Part shown: in pieces, positions 41,632 through 48,535 of the stretch
Layout of the letters: every line of letters starts with the position of its first letter
How positions within the stretch are numbered: position 1 is the first letter of the stretch
Source: a virus
Reading direction: 5' to 3' (one strand)
IMG/VR virus record: IMGVR_UViG_3300028299_000006
Location: 1-64,000 of that record
DNA: 64,000 nucleotides
Translations under genes and position numbers: made by a program
Notes under the pieces: model-generated
Told to the model about the DNA's origin: nothing
What the model saw: only the letters and a program-made list of their open reading frames with translations
Databases searched by the model: none

Positions 41632-41704
41632 TGACCATTAGCGCAATTGGTAGAGCGTCAGATTTTGATTCTGAAGGTTGAAGGTTCGAGTCCTTCATGG
41701 TCAA
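41632..41704 (+). tRNA. tRNA-Gln(TTG)
   Basis: Acceptor TGACCAT/ATGGTCA, anticodon TCAGA-TTTTGAT-TCTGA, T-arm GAAGG-TTCGAGT-CCTTC, discriminator A. Complete cloverleaf. Confidence 0.92.
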
Positions 41705-41737
41705 CAAATCTAATAAAATTTAATAAAATAAAATAAG

Positions 41738-41878
41738 ATGAGTAAAAAGGATATAAGAAAGAAATATAAATGTGGTGAAGTTATGGAATATGGAGTACTT
41801 TACTCAACAGGTAGATGGCTTAAAAGATATTTTGAAAAACGAACAACAAAACGGAAACATAAAAAAATCTACGAGTAA
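41738..41878 (+). CDS. Small basic protein between tRNAs
   Basis: A 46-residue very basic frame (MSKKDIRKKYKCGEVMEYGV ... KRKHKKIYE). Its stop is directly followed by the first base of tRNA-Glu. No family recognised. It may be a real nucleic-acid-binding peptide or a remnant. Confidence 0.45.
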   Translation: MSKKDIRKKYKCGEVMEYGVLYSTGRWLKRYFEKRTTKRKHKKIYE

Positions 41879-41953
41879 CGCCCGTTCGTCTAGTCGGTCT
41901 AGGACGCGAGATTCTCATTCTCGAAATCATCGGTTCGAATCCGATACGGGTGA
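41879..41953 (+). tRNA. tRNA-Glu(CTC)
   Basis: Acceptor CGCCCGT/ACGGGTG, anticodon CGAGA-TTCTCAT-TCTCG, T-arm ATCGG-TTCGAAT-CCGAT, discriminator A. Shares its acceptor with tRNA-Glu(TTC) at 50175. Confidence 0.9.
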
Positions 41954-41957
41954 CACT

Positions 41958-42032
41958 GGGGGTTGGGACTGCTAGGGTGGTCATCTCGCTTGCACCGAGA
42001 AAATCAGAGGGTTTCGAATACCCTAACCTCCA
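41958..42032 (+). tRNA. tRNA-Ala(TGC)
   Basis: Acceptor GGGGGTT/AACCTCC, anticodon TCTCG-CTTGCAC-CGAGA, T-arm AGGGT-TTCGAAT-ACCCT. Identical to the tRNA at 42729 except in the anticodon arm. Confidence 0.9.
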
Positions 42033-42038
42033 CAAACG

Positions 42039-42110
42039 GGTCCCATCGTTCAAGGGATAGGATGGAAATTTCCTAAATTTCTGATACTGGTTCGATTCCA
42101 GTTGGGATCA
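42039..42110 (+). tRNA. tRNA-Arg(CCT)
   Basis: Acceptor GGTCCCA/TGGGATC, anticodon GAAAT-TTCCTAA-ATTTC, T-arm ACTGG-TTCGATT-CCAGT, discriminator A. Confidence 0.87.
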
Positions 42111-42124
42111 CAAAAAGGAACTGA

Positions 42125-42328
42125 GAGAGAGTTATTTTTGCTTTTATTGATAAAAAAATAGCTTTAGAGATAGACGGTAGAACACATGATGATGTAGATG
42201 TAATAGAAAAAGATAAAAAGAAAACAATTTTTTTAGAATCAAAAGGGTGGGCAGTTTATAGAATAAAATGGTTTAATGATAGCAAACATTATGATAGATT
42301 AAAGGCTTTCATAGTTCAAGTGGTTTAG
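42125..42328 (+). pseudogene. C-terminal fragment of a Vsr/DUF559-type endonuclease
   Basis: An open frame without ATG, bounded upstream by TGA at 42122, encodes about 67 residues: FAFIDKKIALEIDGRTHDD, KKKTIFLESKGWAVYRIKW and a short tail. This is the second half of a Vsr-like PD-(D/E)XK nuclease domain. Its end overlaps the first 24 bases of tRNA-Thr(GGT), as the HNH gene overlaps tRNA-Gly. It is a decayed homing gene. Confidence 0.7.
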
Positions 42329-42378
42329 AATGATAATTCGGTATGTTATAGATATCAGTTCGAATCTGATTGAAAGCT
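42305..42378 (+). tRNA. tRNA-Thr(GGT)
   Basis: Acceptor GCTTTCA/TGAAAGC (all Watson-Crick), D-stem GTTC/GAAT, anticodon ATAAT-TCGGTAT-GTTAT (C instead of T at position 33), T-arm ATCAG-TTCGAAT-CTGAT, discriminator T. Confidence 0.82.
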
Positions 42379-42380
42379 CA

Positions 42381-42479
42381 AGAACAAAAACACTGGAATT
42401 GCAAAACTAACAGTGAGACACCCACTAGCTTGCATGGGATTAAGTTAACCGCCACGGAAATGTCTTTAGTTTTTGTTCT
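42381..42479 (+). ncRNA. Structured RNA in the tRNA array (11-bp closing stem)
   Basis: AGAACAAAAAC and GTTTTTGTTCT form a perfect 11-bp stem around 77 bases. Inner helices CACTG/CAGTG, GACA/TGTC, CCCA/TGGG and CCG/CGG are possible. Size and placement recall the stable non-tRNA RNAs in the T4 tRNA cluster. It does not fit a normal tRNA. Confidence 0.55.
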
Positions 42480-42484
42480 AATTT

Positions 42485-42557
42485 GGGAGATTAGCTCAAT
42501 TGGAAGAGTACTTGCGTTACATGCAAGGTGTTACTGGTTCGAGTCCAGTATCTCCCA
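42485..42557 (+). tRNA. tRNA-Val(TAC)
   Basis: Acceptor GGGAGAT/ATCTCCC, D-stem GCTC/GAGT, anticodon CTTGC-GTTACAT-GCAAG, T-arm ACTGG-TTCGAGT-CCAGT, discriminator A. Confidence 0.93.
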
Positions 42558-42563
42558 CAAAAT

Positions 42564-42637
42564 GATTAGGTTAGATTTGAAGGCCTGTCTTGCCCCATAG
42601 ATTCTTAGAACAGAAAAAGATAAATCTATCCTAATCA
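42564..42637 (+). ncRNA. tRNA-like structured RNA with extended stem
   Basis: GATTAGG-T-TAGATTT pairs with AAATCTA-T-CCTAATC (14 bp with one T-T mismatch). Length with discriminator is 74, as for a tRNA. An alternative fold has GATTAGG/CCTAATC as acceptor and ATAGATT/AATCTAT as a T-stem with a 19-base loop, plus GGC-CTGTCTT-GCC as a minimal anticodon arm (GTC). Confidence 0.5.
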
Positions 42638-42642
42638 AAAAA

Positions 42643-42717
42643 GCACCCTTAGCTCAGTCGGTTCAGAGCATTACTTTAACACGGTAGGGGTCGATGGTTC
42701 GAATCCATCAGGGTGCA
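42643..42717 (+). tRNA. tRNA, anticodon AAC (Val)
   Basis: Acceptor GCACCCT/AGGGTGC, D-arm GCTC...GAGC, T-arm GATGG-TTCGAAT-CCATC, discriminator A. The anticodon stem TTACT/GGTAG has two G-T pairs around TTAACAC, giving AAC. An A at position 34 is unusual, so the identity is less certain than the gene. Confidence 0.75.
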
Positions 42718-42728
42718 CAAAAAATTCT

Positions 42729-42803
42729 GGGGGTTGGGACTGCTAGGGTGGTCATTTCATTCGCATTGAAAAAATCAGAGGGTTTCGAATACCCTAACCT
42801 CCA
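42729..42803 (+). tRNA. tRNA-Ala(CGC)
   Basis: Identical to tRNA-Ala(TGC) at 41958 outside the anticodon arm, which reads TTTCA-TTCGCAT-TGAAA. All changes keep the stem paired. It reads GCG, a codon used heavily by genes in this window despite the low GC content. Confidence 0.88.
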
Positions 42804-42853
42804 CTCGGTTCAAATTGGAATTTTTCCACTTTTTTATTTTAATATATAGTTGT

Positions 42854-43711
42854 ATGAAAAAGTGTAAAAATATTGAATGTAATAATGAGGTTAATAAGAA
42901 TAGAACATATTGTTCTTTGAAGTGTAGAAATATTTATGTAAATAAGTACCTAAGAGACTACAATAAAAATTCTGAAGGACTAAAGAAAAAAAGTAAAGAA
43001 TTAGAAGAAGAGTACAATAAAAGTCCCAAAAAATGCAAATATTGTAATGAGATAATACCTTTTGATAAAAAAACAAATTCTTATTGTAATTCATCTTGCA
43101 TGGCATCACATACAAACAAATTTAAAATTGGACTCAAAAGAAATTTTAGTGAAGAGGGATTAAAGAATATACAAGAAGCTAATAGAAAAAGAAGAGAATT
43201 ACCAGATTATTATGATAATCCAAATAGATGTACGAATTGTGAAAAAGGTTTAGAATATAAACGTAGAGATTGTAATTTTTGTGATAATCAATGCAAGAAA
43301 GAATATTTTTCAAAAAATCGAGAAGACTACAAGATTTATCATTCTTTAACAAAATTTAAATTTAATTTAGCCGATTATAAAGATGAATTTGATTTTGAAT
43401 TATTAGAAAAATATGGAATTTACAAAGCTAGCAATAATGGAGATAATTTGAATGGTGTGAGTAGAGACCATAAATTTTCAGTAAAGGAAGGATTTAGAAG
43501 ATTAATAAATCCATTATTATTATCACATCCAGTAAATTGTGAGTTACTAAAACATAATGATAATATAAGTAAACTTGATAAATGTTCAATAACAATAGAA
43601 GAACTTTTGGATGAAATAAATAAATTTGATAATAAATATGGTAGATATTATAATGACGAGTTAAAAATATTTATATCTACTGATGAAATGAAAGAATTAT
43701 CAACAACTTAA
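42854..43711 (+). CDS. HNH-like homing endonuclease with three zinc knuckles
   Basis: Start chosen at 42854 (MKKCKNIEC), after a TTTTAATATATAG box. The 285-residue protein has three Cys4 knuckles (CKNIEC...CSLKC, CKYCNE...CNSSC, CTNCEK...CDNQC) and a C-terminal HNH variant with SRDHKFSV, LSHPVNC and LLKHNDN. The last tRNA of the array ends 50 bases upstream. Confidence 0.78.
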   Translation: MKKCKNIECNNEVNKNRTYCSLKCRNIYVNKYLRDYNKNSEGLKKKSKELEEEYNKSPKKCKYCNEIIPFDKKTNSYCNSSCMASHTNKFKIGLKRNFSEEGLKNIQEANRKRRELPDYYDNPNRCTNCEKGLEYKRRDCNFCDNQCKKEYFSKNREDYKIYHSLTKFKFNLADYKDEFDFELLEKYGIYKASNNGDNLNGVSRDHKFSVKEGFRRLINPLLLSHPVNCELLKHNDNISKLDKCSITIEELLDEINKFDNKYGRYYNDELKIFISTDEMKELSTT

Positions 43712-43723
43712 ACAAATAAAATT

Positions 43724-43897
43724 ATGAAAAAAATTATACATTTTGATGAAACAGAGAAATTATATTCAATATTTCTACTTGAAAAAGGTGGACCAATCAT
43801 TAATGATGTGTCACTAGTTAAAGCGAATGAAAAATTTGATAACGCTTTACAATTATCTGAATCGGTTAAGAAATTTTTTGAATATAAAACAAAATAA
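43724..43897 (+). CDS. Small hypothetical protein
   Basis: A 57-residue frame (MKKIIHFDETEKLYSIFLLE ... FFEYKTK) 12 bases after the HNH gene. No family recognised. Confidence 0.55.
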   Translation: MKKIIHFDETEKLYSIFLLEKGGPIINDVSLVKANEKFDNALQLSESVKKFFEYKTK

Positions 43898-43947
43898 AAA
43901 TTATGATAAATCACACTTTTTTCTAGTTTAAAAAAAACTAGAAAATT

Positions 43948-44238
43948 ATGGCAAACAAAGAAATTATGAAAACCACTTCAAATAGAAGTGTGTACAACAA
44001 ATCAAGAAAAATTTATCTTGAAAGAAATGGTCTAATAAAATGTTCTCGTTGTCCTTACCACAGAGTAGAGAATGATACAAGAAAATGGTATGGTGAACAC
44101 GGATATTTCAAGAGAACTAGAAAACCAAATTGGAAATTGGTTTCTAAAAACAGAAAACAATGGATGGAAAAACCATTAATGATTAAAAGAGACTATTTTG
44201 TATTAATAAATGAATATATTACAGAAATAGTTTTTTAA
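43948..44238 (+). CDS. Small basic protein with a CxxC pair
   Basis: A 96-residue basic protein with IKCSRCPYHRVEN (one Cys pair and His) and many Arg/Lys/Trp residues, probably nucleic-acid binding. The second half of a zinc site is not evident. Unrecognised. Confidence 0.6.
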   Translation: MANKEIMKTTSNRSVYNKSRKIYLERNGLIKCSRCPYHRVENDTRKWYGEHGYFKRTRKPNWKLVSKNRKQWMEKPLMIKRDYFVLINEYITEIVF

Positions 44239-44313
44239 AAAAGAAATTATGAAAACACTTTATAATTGATTTTAATAAAATTCAAAATTTTTTTATTTAT
44301 CACATATTTTTCG

Positions 44314-44321
44314 TATCTTTG
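44314..44321 (+). promoter_or_regulatory. Host-type -7 box
   Basis: TATCTTTG, four bases before the ATG at 44326, so the message would be nearly leaderless or start inside the next codons. The context TTTTTCGTATCTTTGTAT resembles that at 38160-38175. Confidence 0.5.
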
Positions 44322-44325
44322 TATT

Positions 44326-44586
44326 ATGATTGCACCTAAGAAATATACAAAGGAAGAAATTTCCACTATTATAGAATCTTTGAGAAAGAAATTCCCAGAG
44401 GTTACTATAGAATTATATCACTCTGATCCACGATTCATTCGTTTTTGTGAGGTTGTCGGAGAACAACGAGTGGACACTATTCCCGTGTCAATATATCATA
44501 CTGAGTATATACATATTGTTGAATGTGAAAAAATATTAAGAGAAACTAAAGGATTTATAGAAATTCCATTTCCAGAAAAATTTTAA
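44326..44586 (+). CDS. Hypothetical protein
   Basis: Start chosen at 44326 (MIAPKKYTKEE), just after a TATCTTTG box. An upstream in-frame ATG at 44266 lies before that box. The 86-residue soluble protein is unrecognised. Confidence 0.62.
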   Translation: MIAPKKYTKEEISTIIESLRKKFPEVTIELYHSDPRFIRFCEVVGEQRVDTIPVSIYHTEYIHIVECEKILRETKGFIEIPFPEKF

Positions 44587-44589
44587 AAG

Positions 44590-44988
44590 ATGATTAATAA
44601 AACTTGTAGACATAGAAAAACTGGCCATATTGGTAAGATAACCAATGAATTAACAGATAGTTGGGGTATTCATTGGTATGGTGGTAGTCATGGTGATGAA
44701 CACGCGAAAAGAAATCGTGAAATCGGTGTTCTGAATTATTGGCAGCATAAGGGATTGATTGATATTCTTGAAACTGAAGATTTTGGTCTTGGTCAAATTA
44801 TCTTTGATAATAAAAATGGAAAAGAATGTTATATAACAAATTTAACAAATAATTCCATAGAAGCCCTAGATGGTAGATACAAACAGTGGTATACTATTGA
44901 TAATTTCAAAAAGAGATTTAAGTATATTTGGGAACCTGAGAAAAAGGAGTATAAAGAATTATTTCATTCATATTTTTCTATACCTTAA
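44590..44988 (+). CDS. Hypothetical protein
   Basis: A 132-residue protein beginning MINKTCRHRKTGHIGKI with SWGIHWYGGSHGDEHAK, possibly two SH3-like barrels (about residues 1-50 and 60-110). Its last codons form one copy of the 18-bp direct repeat that flanks the racemase gene. Confidence 0.6.
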   Translation: MINKTCRHRKTGHIGKITNELTDSWGIHWYGGSHGDEHAKRNREIGVLNYWQHKGLIDILETEDFGLGQIIFDNKNGKECYITNLTNNSIEALDGRYKQWYTIDNFKKRFKYIWEPEKKEYKELFHSYFSIP

Positions 44989-44989
44989 T
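44972..44989 (+). repeat. 18-bp direct repeat, copy 1
   Basis: ATTTTTCTATACCTTAAT at the 3' end of the gene ending at 44988. The identical copy is at 46168-46185, beyond the racemase gene. Confidence 0.8.
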
Positions 44990-46084
44990 ATTTTTCTTTT
45001 TTTCAATAATACCATTTTTTATCTTCTTTTCAATGTATTTTGAGTTTAGTATTCTGAGAGTTCCCATATAATCTAATTTAAATTCAATTAAATCTCCAAC
45101 TTTATATTCCCTCTTATTTTCATCAAGATCAATTACAATCATATCTGAACTAGCGCCTGCTATTTTTATAGTTGTGTCAACCAATTCAAGATGATTAACA
45201 TCTACATCAAGCAATCCTATGTCAATAAGTGCCCTATTTGAAGTTTTACCAATATGTATTGGGTCAAATTCGAATTCATCTCCTTCCACATTGGTACTGA
45301 GATTTCCTTCAGGAACCATCGGTTTTTCAATTAATTCAATTATCTCAGAGTATAATCTAAAAACATCTGAATGCATTTTCTTAAAAGGTTTGTTATTGTA
45401 GACATCAGTGCCTAGAAACAGTGTTTCCCCAACTCTAAAATGATTGATTCCTTTAGGTAATAGATTTTGAAAAATTAATGGAATTGTAACTGAAGCGCCT
45501 CCTGAAACATATTCGATTTGTCTGTTAAATTTAGCTTCAATTAATTGTTCGTATAAACTTAATTGGATTAATTTGTCATGATTTGGTAAAACACCATATA
45601 AACAAGTTAAATTAGTTCCAATTCCGACAACTTTAATATTTTTTAATTTGAAAATACTTTCATAAAAATCCATAAAATTTTCACCCATTACACCCTCTCG
45701 AAGTTCACCCAATTCAATCATAATGATGATTTTGTGTGTTTTGTTCTGTTTTTTTGCTTCATCTGATAACATCTTGATAGTTTCAAATTCAGTATTCAAA
45801 CTTATATCGGCGTATTTAACAACACTTGATATTGAACGTTTTGCTGGGGGTTTAATGTAAATAGTGTTGATTAAAGGGTTTATAGATTTAATCATTTTCA
45901 AATTAGACACTCGTGAGTCACATATTTGATTGATGTCAAATTTTAATAATTCTGTTAAGTATATTTCGTTCCCACTTAGTATTTTCGAAACAATAGACCA
46001 TTCAATGCCCTTCTTTTTAAAAATCGTATTTAGATAGTTGAAATTTGATTTGAGTTTTTTAATATCTAATGTTACAAATGCCAT
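44978..46084 (-). CDS. PLP-dependent amino-acid racemase (alanine/ornithine racemase-like)
   Basis: A 368-residue protein of the alanine racemase N-terminal (fold III) family. The likely PLP lysine is in WSIVSKILSGN. Other blocks are MIELGELREGV, VGIGTNLTCLYG, YVSGGASVTIPL and FRVGETLFLG. The sequence is closer to the ornithine/YhfX-type racemases than to Alr. Such enzymes supply or remove D-amino acids. Use in peptidoglycan changes during infection is an inference. It is bracketed by an 18-bp direct repeat and runs opposite to its neighbours, suggesting insertion. Confidence 0.78.
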   Translation of the reverse strand: MAFVTLDIKKLKSNFNYLNTIFKKKGIEWSIVSKILSGNEIYLTELLKFDINQICDSRVSNLKMIKSINPLINTIYIKPPAKRSISSVVKYADISLNTEFETIKMLSDEAKKQNKTHKIIIMIELGELREGVMGENFMDFYESIFKLKNIKVVGIGTNLTCLYGVLPNHDKLIQLSLYEQLIEAKFNRQIEYVSGGASVTIPLIFQNLLPKGINHFRVGETLFLGTDVYNNKPFKKMHSDVFRLYSEIIELIEKPMVPEGNLSTNVEGDEFEFDPIHIGKTSNRALIDIGLLDVDVNHLELVDTTIKIAGASSDMIVIDLDENKREYKVGDLIEFKLDYMGTLRILNSKYIEKKIKNGIIEKKKNIKV

Positions 46085-46325
46085 ATTTATATATTTTTTT
46101 ATATTGCCAAAATTTAATTATCTAAAAGATAATCATTCTTTTTATATTATACTAATATTTTTTCTAGATTTTTCTATACCTTAATTAGATTATAATAACT
46201 AGTTCCTGATTCTTCTAAAGTTTTTGGATATTTATATAATCCCATAATTTACTAGAATATTTCTCTAATGTTTTAGAAAAAAGTAATATTTTTTTATTTA
46301 TATATAATGTAAATAATATGTAAAT
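46085..46325. other. 241-base intergenic region with direct repeat
   Basis: A+T-rich spacer between the racemase start and a homing cassette. It holds the second 18-bp repeat (46168-46185) and a TATATATAATGTAAAT promoter-like block near 46300. A minus-strand 23-codon frame (MGLYKYPKTLEESG...) is present but cannot be supported as a gene. Confidence 0.6.
46168..46185 (+). repeat. 18-bp direct repeat, copy 2
   Basis: ATTTTTCTATACCTTAAT, identical to 44972-44989. Confidence 0.8.
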
Positions 46326-46487
46326 ATGGAAAAAGAAAATAAATTATTATTCAATTTTAGAATTCATAAGGAATTATATGAATATTTGATAAAAAAATCT
46401 AAAGAAAATTACACAACAATGACACAATATCTTATAGATTTGATAAAAAAAGATAAGGAAAATGATAAACGAACAAAAAACATATGA
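46326..46487 (+). CDS. Small ribbon-helix-helix-like protein paired with a homing endonuclease
   Basis: A 53-residue protein whose first 47 residues are nearly identical to those of 27054-27206. The 3' end overlaps the PD-(D/E)XK nuclease gene by 26 bases. Third copy of the cassette, with a different nuclease family. Confidence 0.75.
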   Translation: MEKENKLLFNFRIHKELYEYLIKKSKENYTTMTQYLIDLIKKDKENDKRTKNI

Positions 46488-47175
46488 TGTTTTTGGTTAT
46501 TATTCAAAAGAAGTTACTAGTCATAAAAAAGTAGTTGCATATTGTCCTTCTTGCAATTCAGATAGAAGAAAGCATTCAGAGGAAACTAAAAAGAAAATAG
46601 GTTTATCAAATTCAATTTCTCAACCAAAGGGTAAAACTCATCCTTTATATGGAATTAAAAAAACAGATTCTTTCAAAGAAAAAATTAAAGAATCAAACAA
46701 AAATAGAATCTGGAAAGATGAATCAAGAAGAAAATTATCAGAAAAACATAAAGGTAAAAAATTATCAGAGGAACATAAGAAAAAAATTGGTAGAAGTGGT
46801 GTTAATAGTCACAGATATGGAAAAGTAGGAAATCATGGTAAGGGTGAATTTTATATTAGAAAAAATGGTGAGAAAATATGGATGCGTTCCTCTTGGGAAA
46901 TTAAAATTGCTAAATATTTAGATTCAAAAGATTATAACTGGTCATACGAACCAACTGCATTTCCAATAAAATATGTTTTCAATAATATTGTAAAAGAAGG
47001 AACCTTTCGGCCAGATTTTCTTATTCAAAACTTAAATGAATATTGGGAAATAAAAGGATGGTGGAGAGATGATAGTAAAGAAAAATATGAAGCTTTTGTT
47101 GAACAATATAAAGATCTAAAAATCATTCTTTTAATGAAAAATAATATTAAAGAATTGGGTATTCAATTACGATAA
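46462..47175 (+). CDS. NUMOD3 homing endonuclease with PD-(D/E)XK nuclease domain
   Basis: A 237-residue protein. A CPSCNS zinc-like start and NUMOD3 helices (SEETKKKIGLSN, DESRRKLSEKHKG, SEEHKKKIGRSG) precede a compact nuclease at about residues 145-225 with SSWEIKIAKYL, YEPTAF, FRPDFLI and YWEIKGWW (the PD ... ExK motif). A free-standing homing gene. Confidence 0.8.
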   Translation: MINEQKTYDVFGYYSKEVTSHKKVVAYCPSCNSDRRKHSEETKKKIGLSNSISQPKGKTHPLYGIKKTDSFKEKIKESNKNRIWKDESRRKLSEKHKGKKLSEEHKKKIGRSGVNSHRYGKVGNHGKGEFYIRKNGEKIWMRSSWEIKIAKYLDSKDYNWSYEPTAFPIKYVFNNIVKEGTFRPDFLIQNLNEYWEIKGWWRDDSKEKYEAFVEQYKDLKIILLMKNNIKELGIQLR

Positions 47176-47256
47176 ATGGGAAAAATGTTAAGATAATTTT
47201 CATTCAAAAGCGATGCGTAATTTCTAGTTTTATTATAAAATTAAAAGAAAGTTTAT

Positions 47257-47595
47257 TCAAAATCTGAATTCAGACATAAGTTCTTCTACAGATATCTTAT
47301 CTAAAATTTCACCAATAAACTTGATATATGGATCTTCTATAGATTCCCTTTCTATATATTGTTTAATATTATCTAACAATTCTTCTGCTTCATCTTCGGA
47401 TTTTGGAAGATTTCCCCAGATACTATATCTATGATTGTTTTCATCTATATTTATATGAAACTCATCAACTGATATTATTACATGATCCATAACAAAATCT
47501 ATTTCTATATCAGAATTTGTATCTAAGTCACCATAATTATAATCAAAATCTTGATCATCTATGTTAATTTCCTCAAATAATTTAATGTATTTCAT
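47257..47595 (-). CDS. Leader-peptide protein, tandem gene 4
   Basis: A 112-residue acidic protein beginning MKYIKLFEEINIDDQDFDY. Last of four consecutive minus-strand genes with the same opening peptide. The remainder (YSIWGNLPKSEDEAEELLD...) is unrecognised. Confidence 0.72.
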   Translation of the reverse strand: MKYIKLFEEINIDDQDFDYNYGDLDTNSDIEIDFVMDHVIISVDEFHINIDENNHRYSIWGNLPKSEDEAEELLDNIKQYIERESIEDPYIKFIGEILDKISVEELMSEFRF

Positions 47596-47613
47596 AATAG
47601 GTATTTTATTTTT

Positions 47614-47916
47614 TTATTCTTCAAATATTTTATATTCAGCGTAATCACCATTATTGGTCTCAATATGAATAAACATATCATCCAAATCAACAGTTACATC
47701 AAGATGATTTCCTAATGACCGATATTTCCCTTTGAAACTAAAACGAAATCCAAATTTGTTACCACTCATCTTAAGTGGTAAAAGATCATTCCTACCAAAT
47801 GTAATCTCACCATCTCTTGATGTATATATTTTGTATCTTCCTGATTTTGGTTCATTTTCTTCCCATTCAAAATCATTATCAATATCTATTTCTTCAAATA
47901 ATTTAATGTGTTTCAT
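47614..47916 (-). CDS. Leader-peptide protein, tandem gene 3
   Basis: Start chosen at 47916 (MKHIKLFEEIDIDNDFEWEE), one base after the stop of the upstream gene. The 100-residue body is rich in beta-structure and unrelated to its neighbours' bodies. Confidence 0.72.
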   Translation of the reverse strand: MKHIKLFEEIDIDNDFEWEENEPKSGRYKIYTSRDGEITFGRNDLLPLKMSGNKFGFRFSFKGKYRSLGNHLDVTVDLDDMFIHIETNNGDYAEYKIFEE

Positions 47917-47917
47917 T

Positions 47918-48205
47918 TTATAATTTAACATAATAATCATTTCCTATTTTTATAGCGTCAAATATAGTAACATCACTATATCCATCACCCTCCCAATTTT
48001 TTAATTTTTCTAAAGAATCCCCACCATATCCAACTTTTTTATCATTTGTTATATCATATACAACATCAATACCCATTTCATGAAACGCACAATAATCACC
48101 ACTTATCATTACATAAACCTTAACTTTTTGAAAATCAACTGGTTCGTGTTCTTCCCATTCAAAGTCATTATCAATATCTATATCTTCAAATAATTTAATT
48201 TTCAT
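47918..48205 (-). CDS. Leader-peptide protein, tandem gene 2
   Basis: A 95-residue protein starting MKIKLFEDIDIDNDFEWEE. Its start overlaps the stop of the upstream gene by four bases. Body unrecognised. Confidence 0.72.
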   Translation of the reverse strand: MKIKLFEDIDIDNDFEWEEHEPVDFQKVKVYVMISGDYCAFHEMGIDVVYDITNDKKVGYGGDSLEKLKNWEGDGYSDVTIFDAIKIGNDYYVKL

Positions 48206-48507
48206 AAAAGTTTATATTTTTCTATATAGAACTCCAACTCATCATTATCAAATACAGCGTTAATATCATCTCTATTTCTATAAATTTTAATTTTAGTTCC
48301 CTTTTCTAACATATTAAGTTCTAATAAATAGTTATATATTGTATTTTTTATTAACTCAGTATCATCGTTTCTTAATACAGCAACCACCACATGATCACTA
48401 TCTTCATCAAATAAAATGTAAACATATTTATTATCAACGGGATTTTCTTCTTCCCATTCAAAATCATTATCAACATCTATTTCCTCAAATAATTTTAAAT
48501 ATTTCAT
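48202..48507 (-). CDS. Leader-peptide protein, tandem gene 1
   Basis: A 101-residue protein starting MKYLKLFEEIDVDNDFEWEE. First of the tandem set. Body unrecognised (KYVYILFDEDSDHVVVAVLR). Confidence 0.72.
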   Translation of the reverse strand: MKYLKLFEEIDVDNDFEWEEENPVDNKYVYILFDEDSDHVVVAVLRNDDTELIKNTIYNYLLELNMLEKGTKIKIYRNRDDINAVFDNDELEFYIEKYKLL

Positions 48508-48535
48508 TTGGTTATTAAATATTTTTTAGTTATTT

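Noticed and set aside
39542-42600. Several 64-104-codon frames across the tRNA array (for example 41238-41552 minus, 41820-42053 minus, 42370-42600 plus)
   Set aside because: They run through tRNA and intron sequence, have no plausible composition and are explained by the relatively GC-rich RNA genes.
44978-46084. Prophage in a bacterial chromosome
   Set aside because: Racemase, PurN and DUF4468 look host-like, but they are embedded among phage genes on all sides with no flanking chromosomal housekeeping block, integrase or attachment site seen.
46200-46245. A 23-codon minus-strand gene upstream of the racemase
   Set aside because: Too short, no family and no clear start signal. Left as intergenic sequence.
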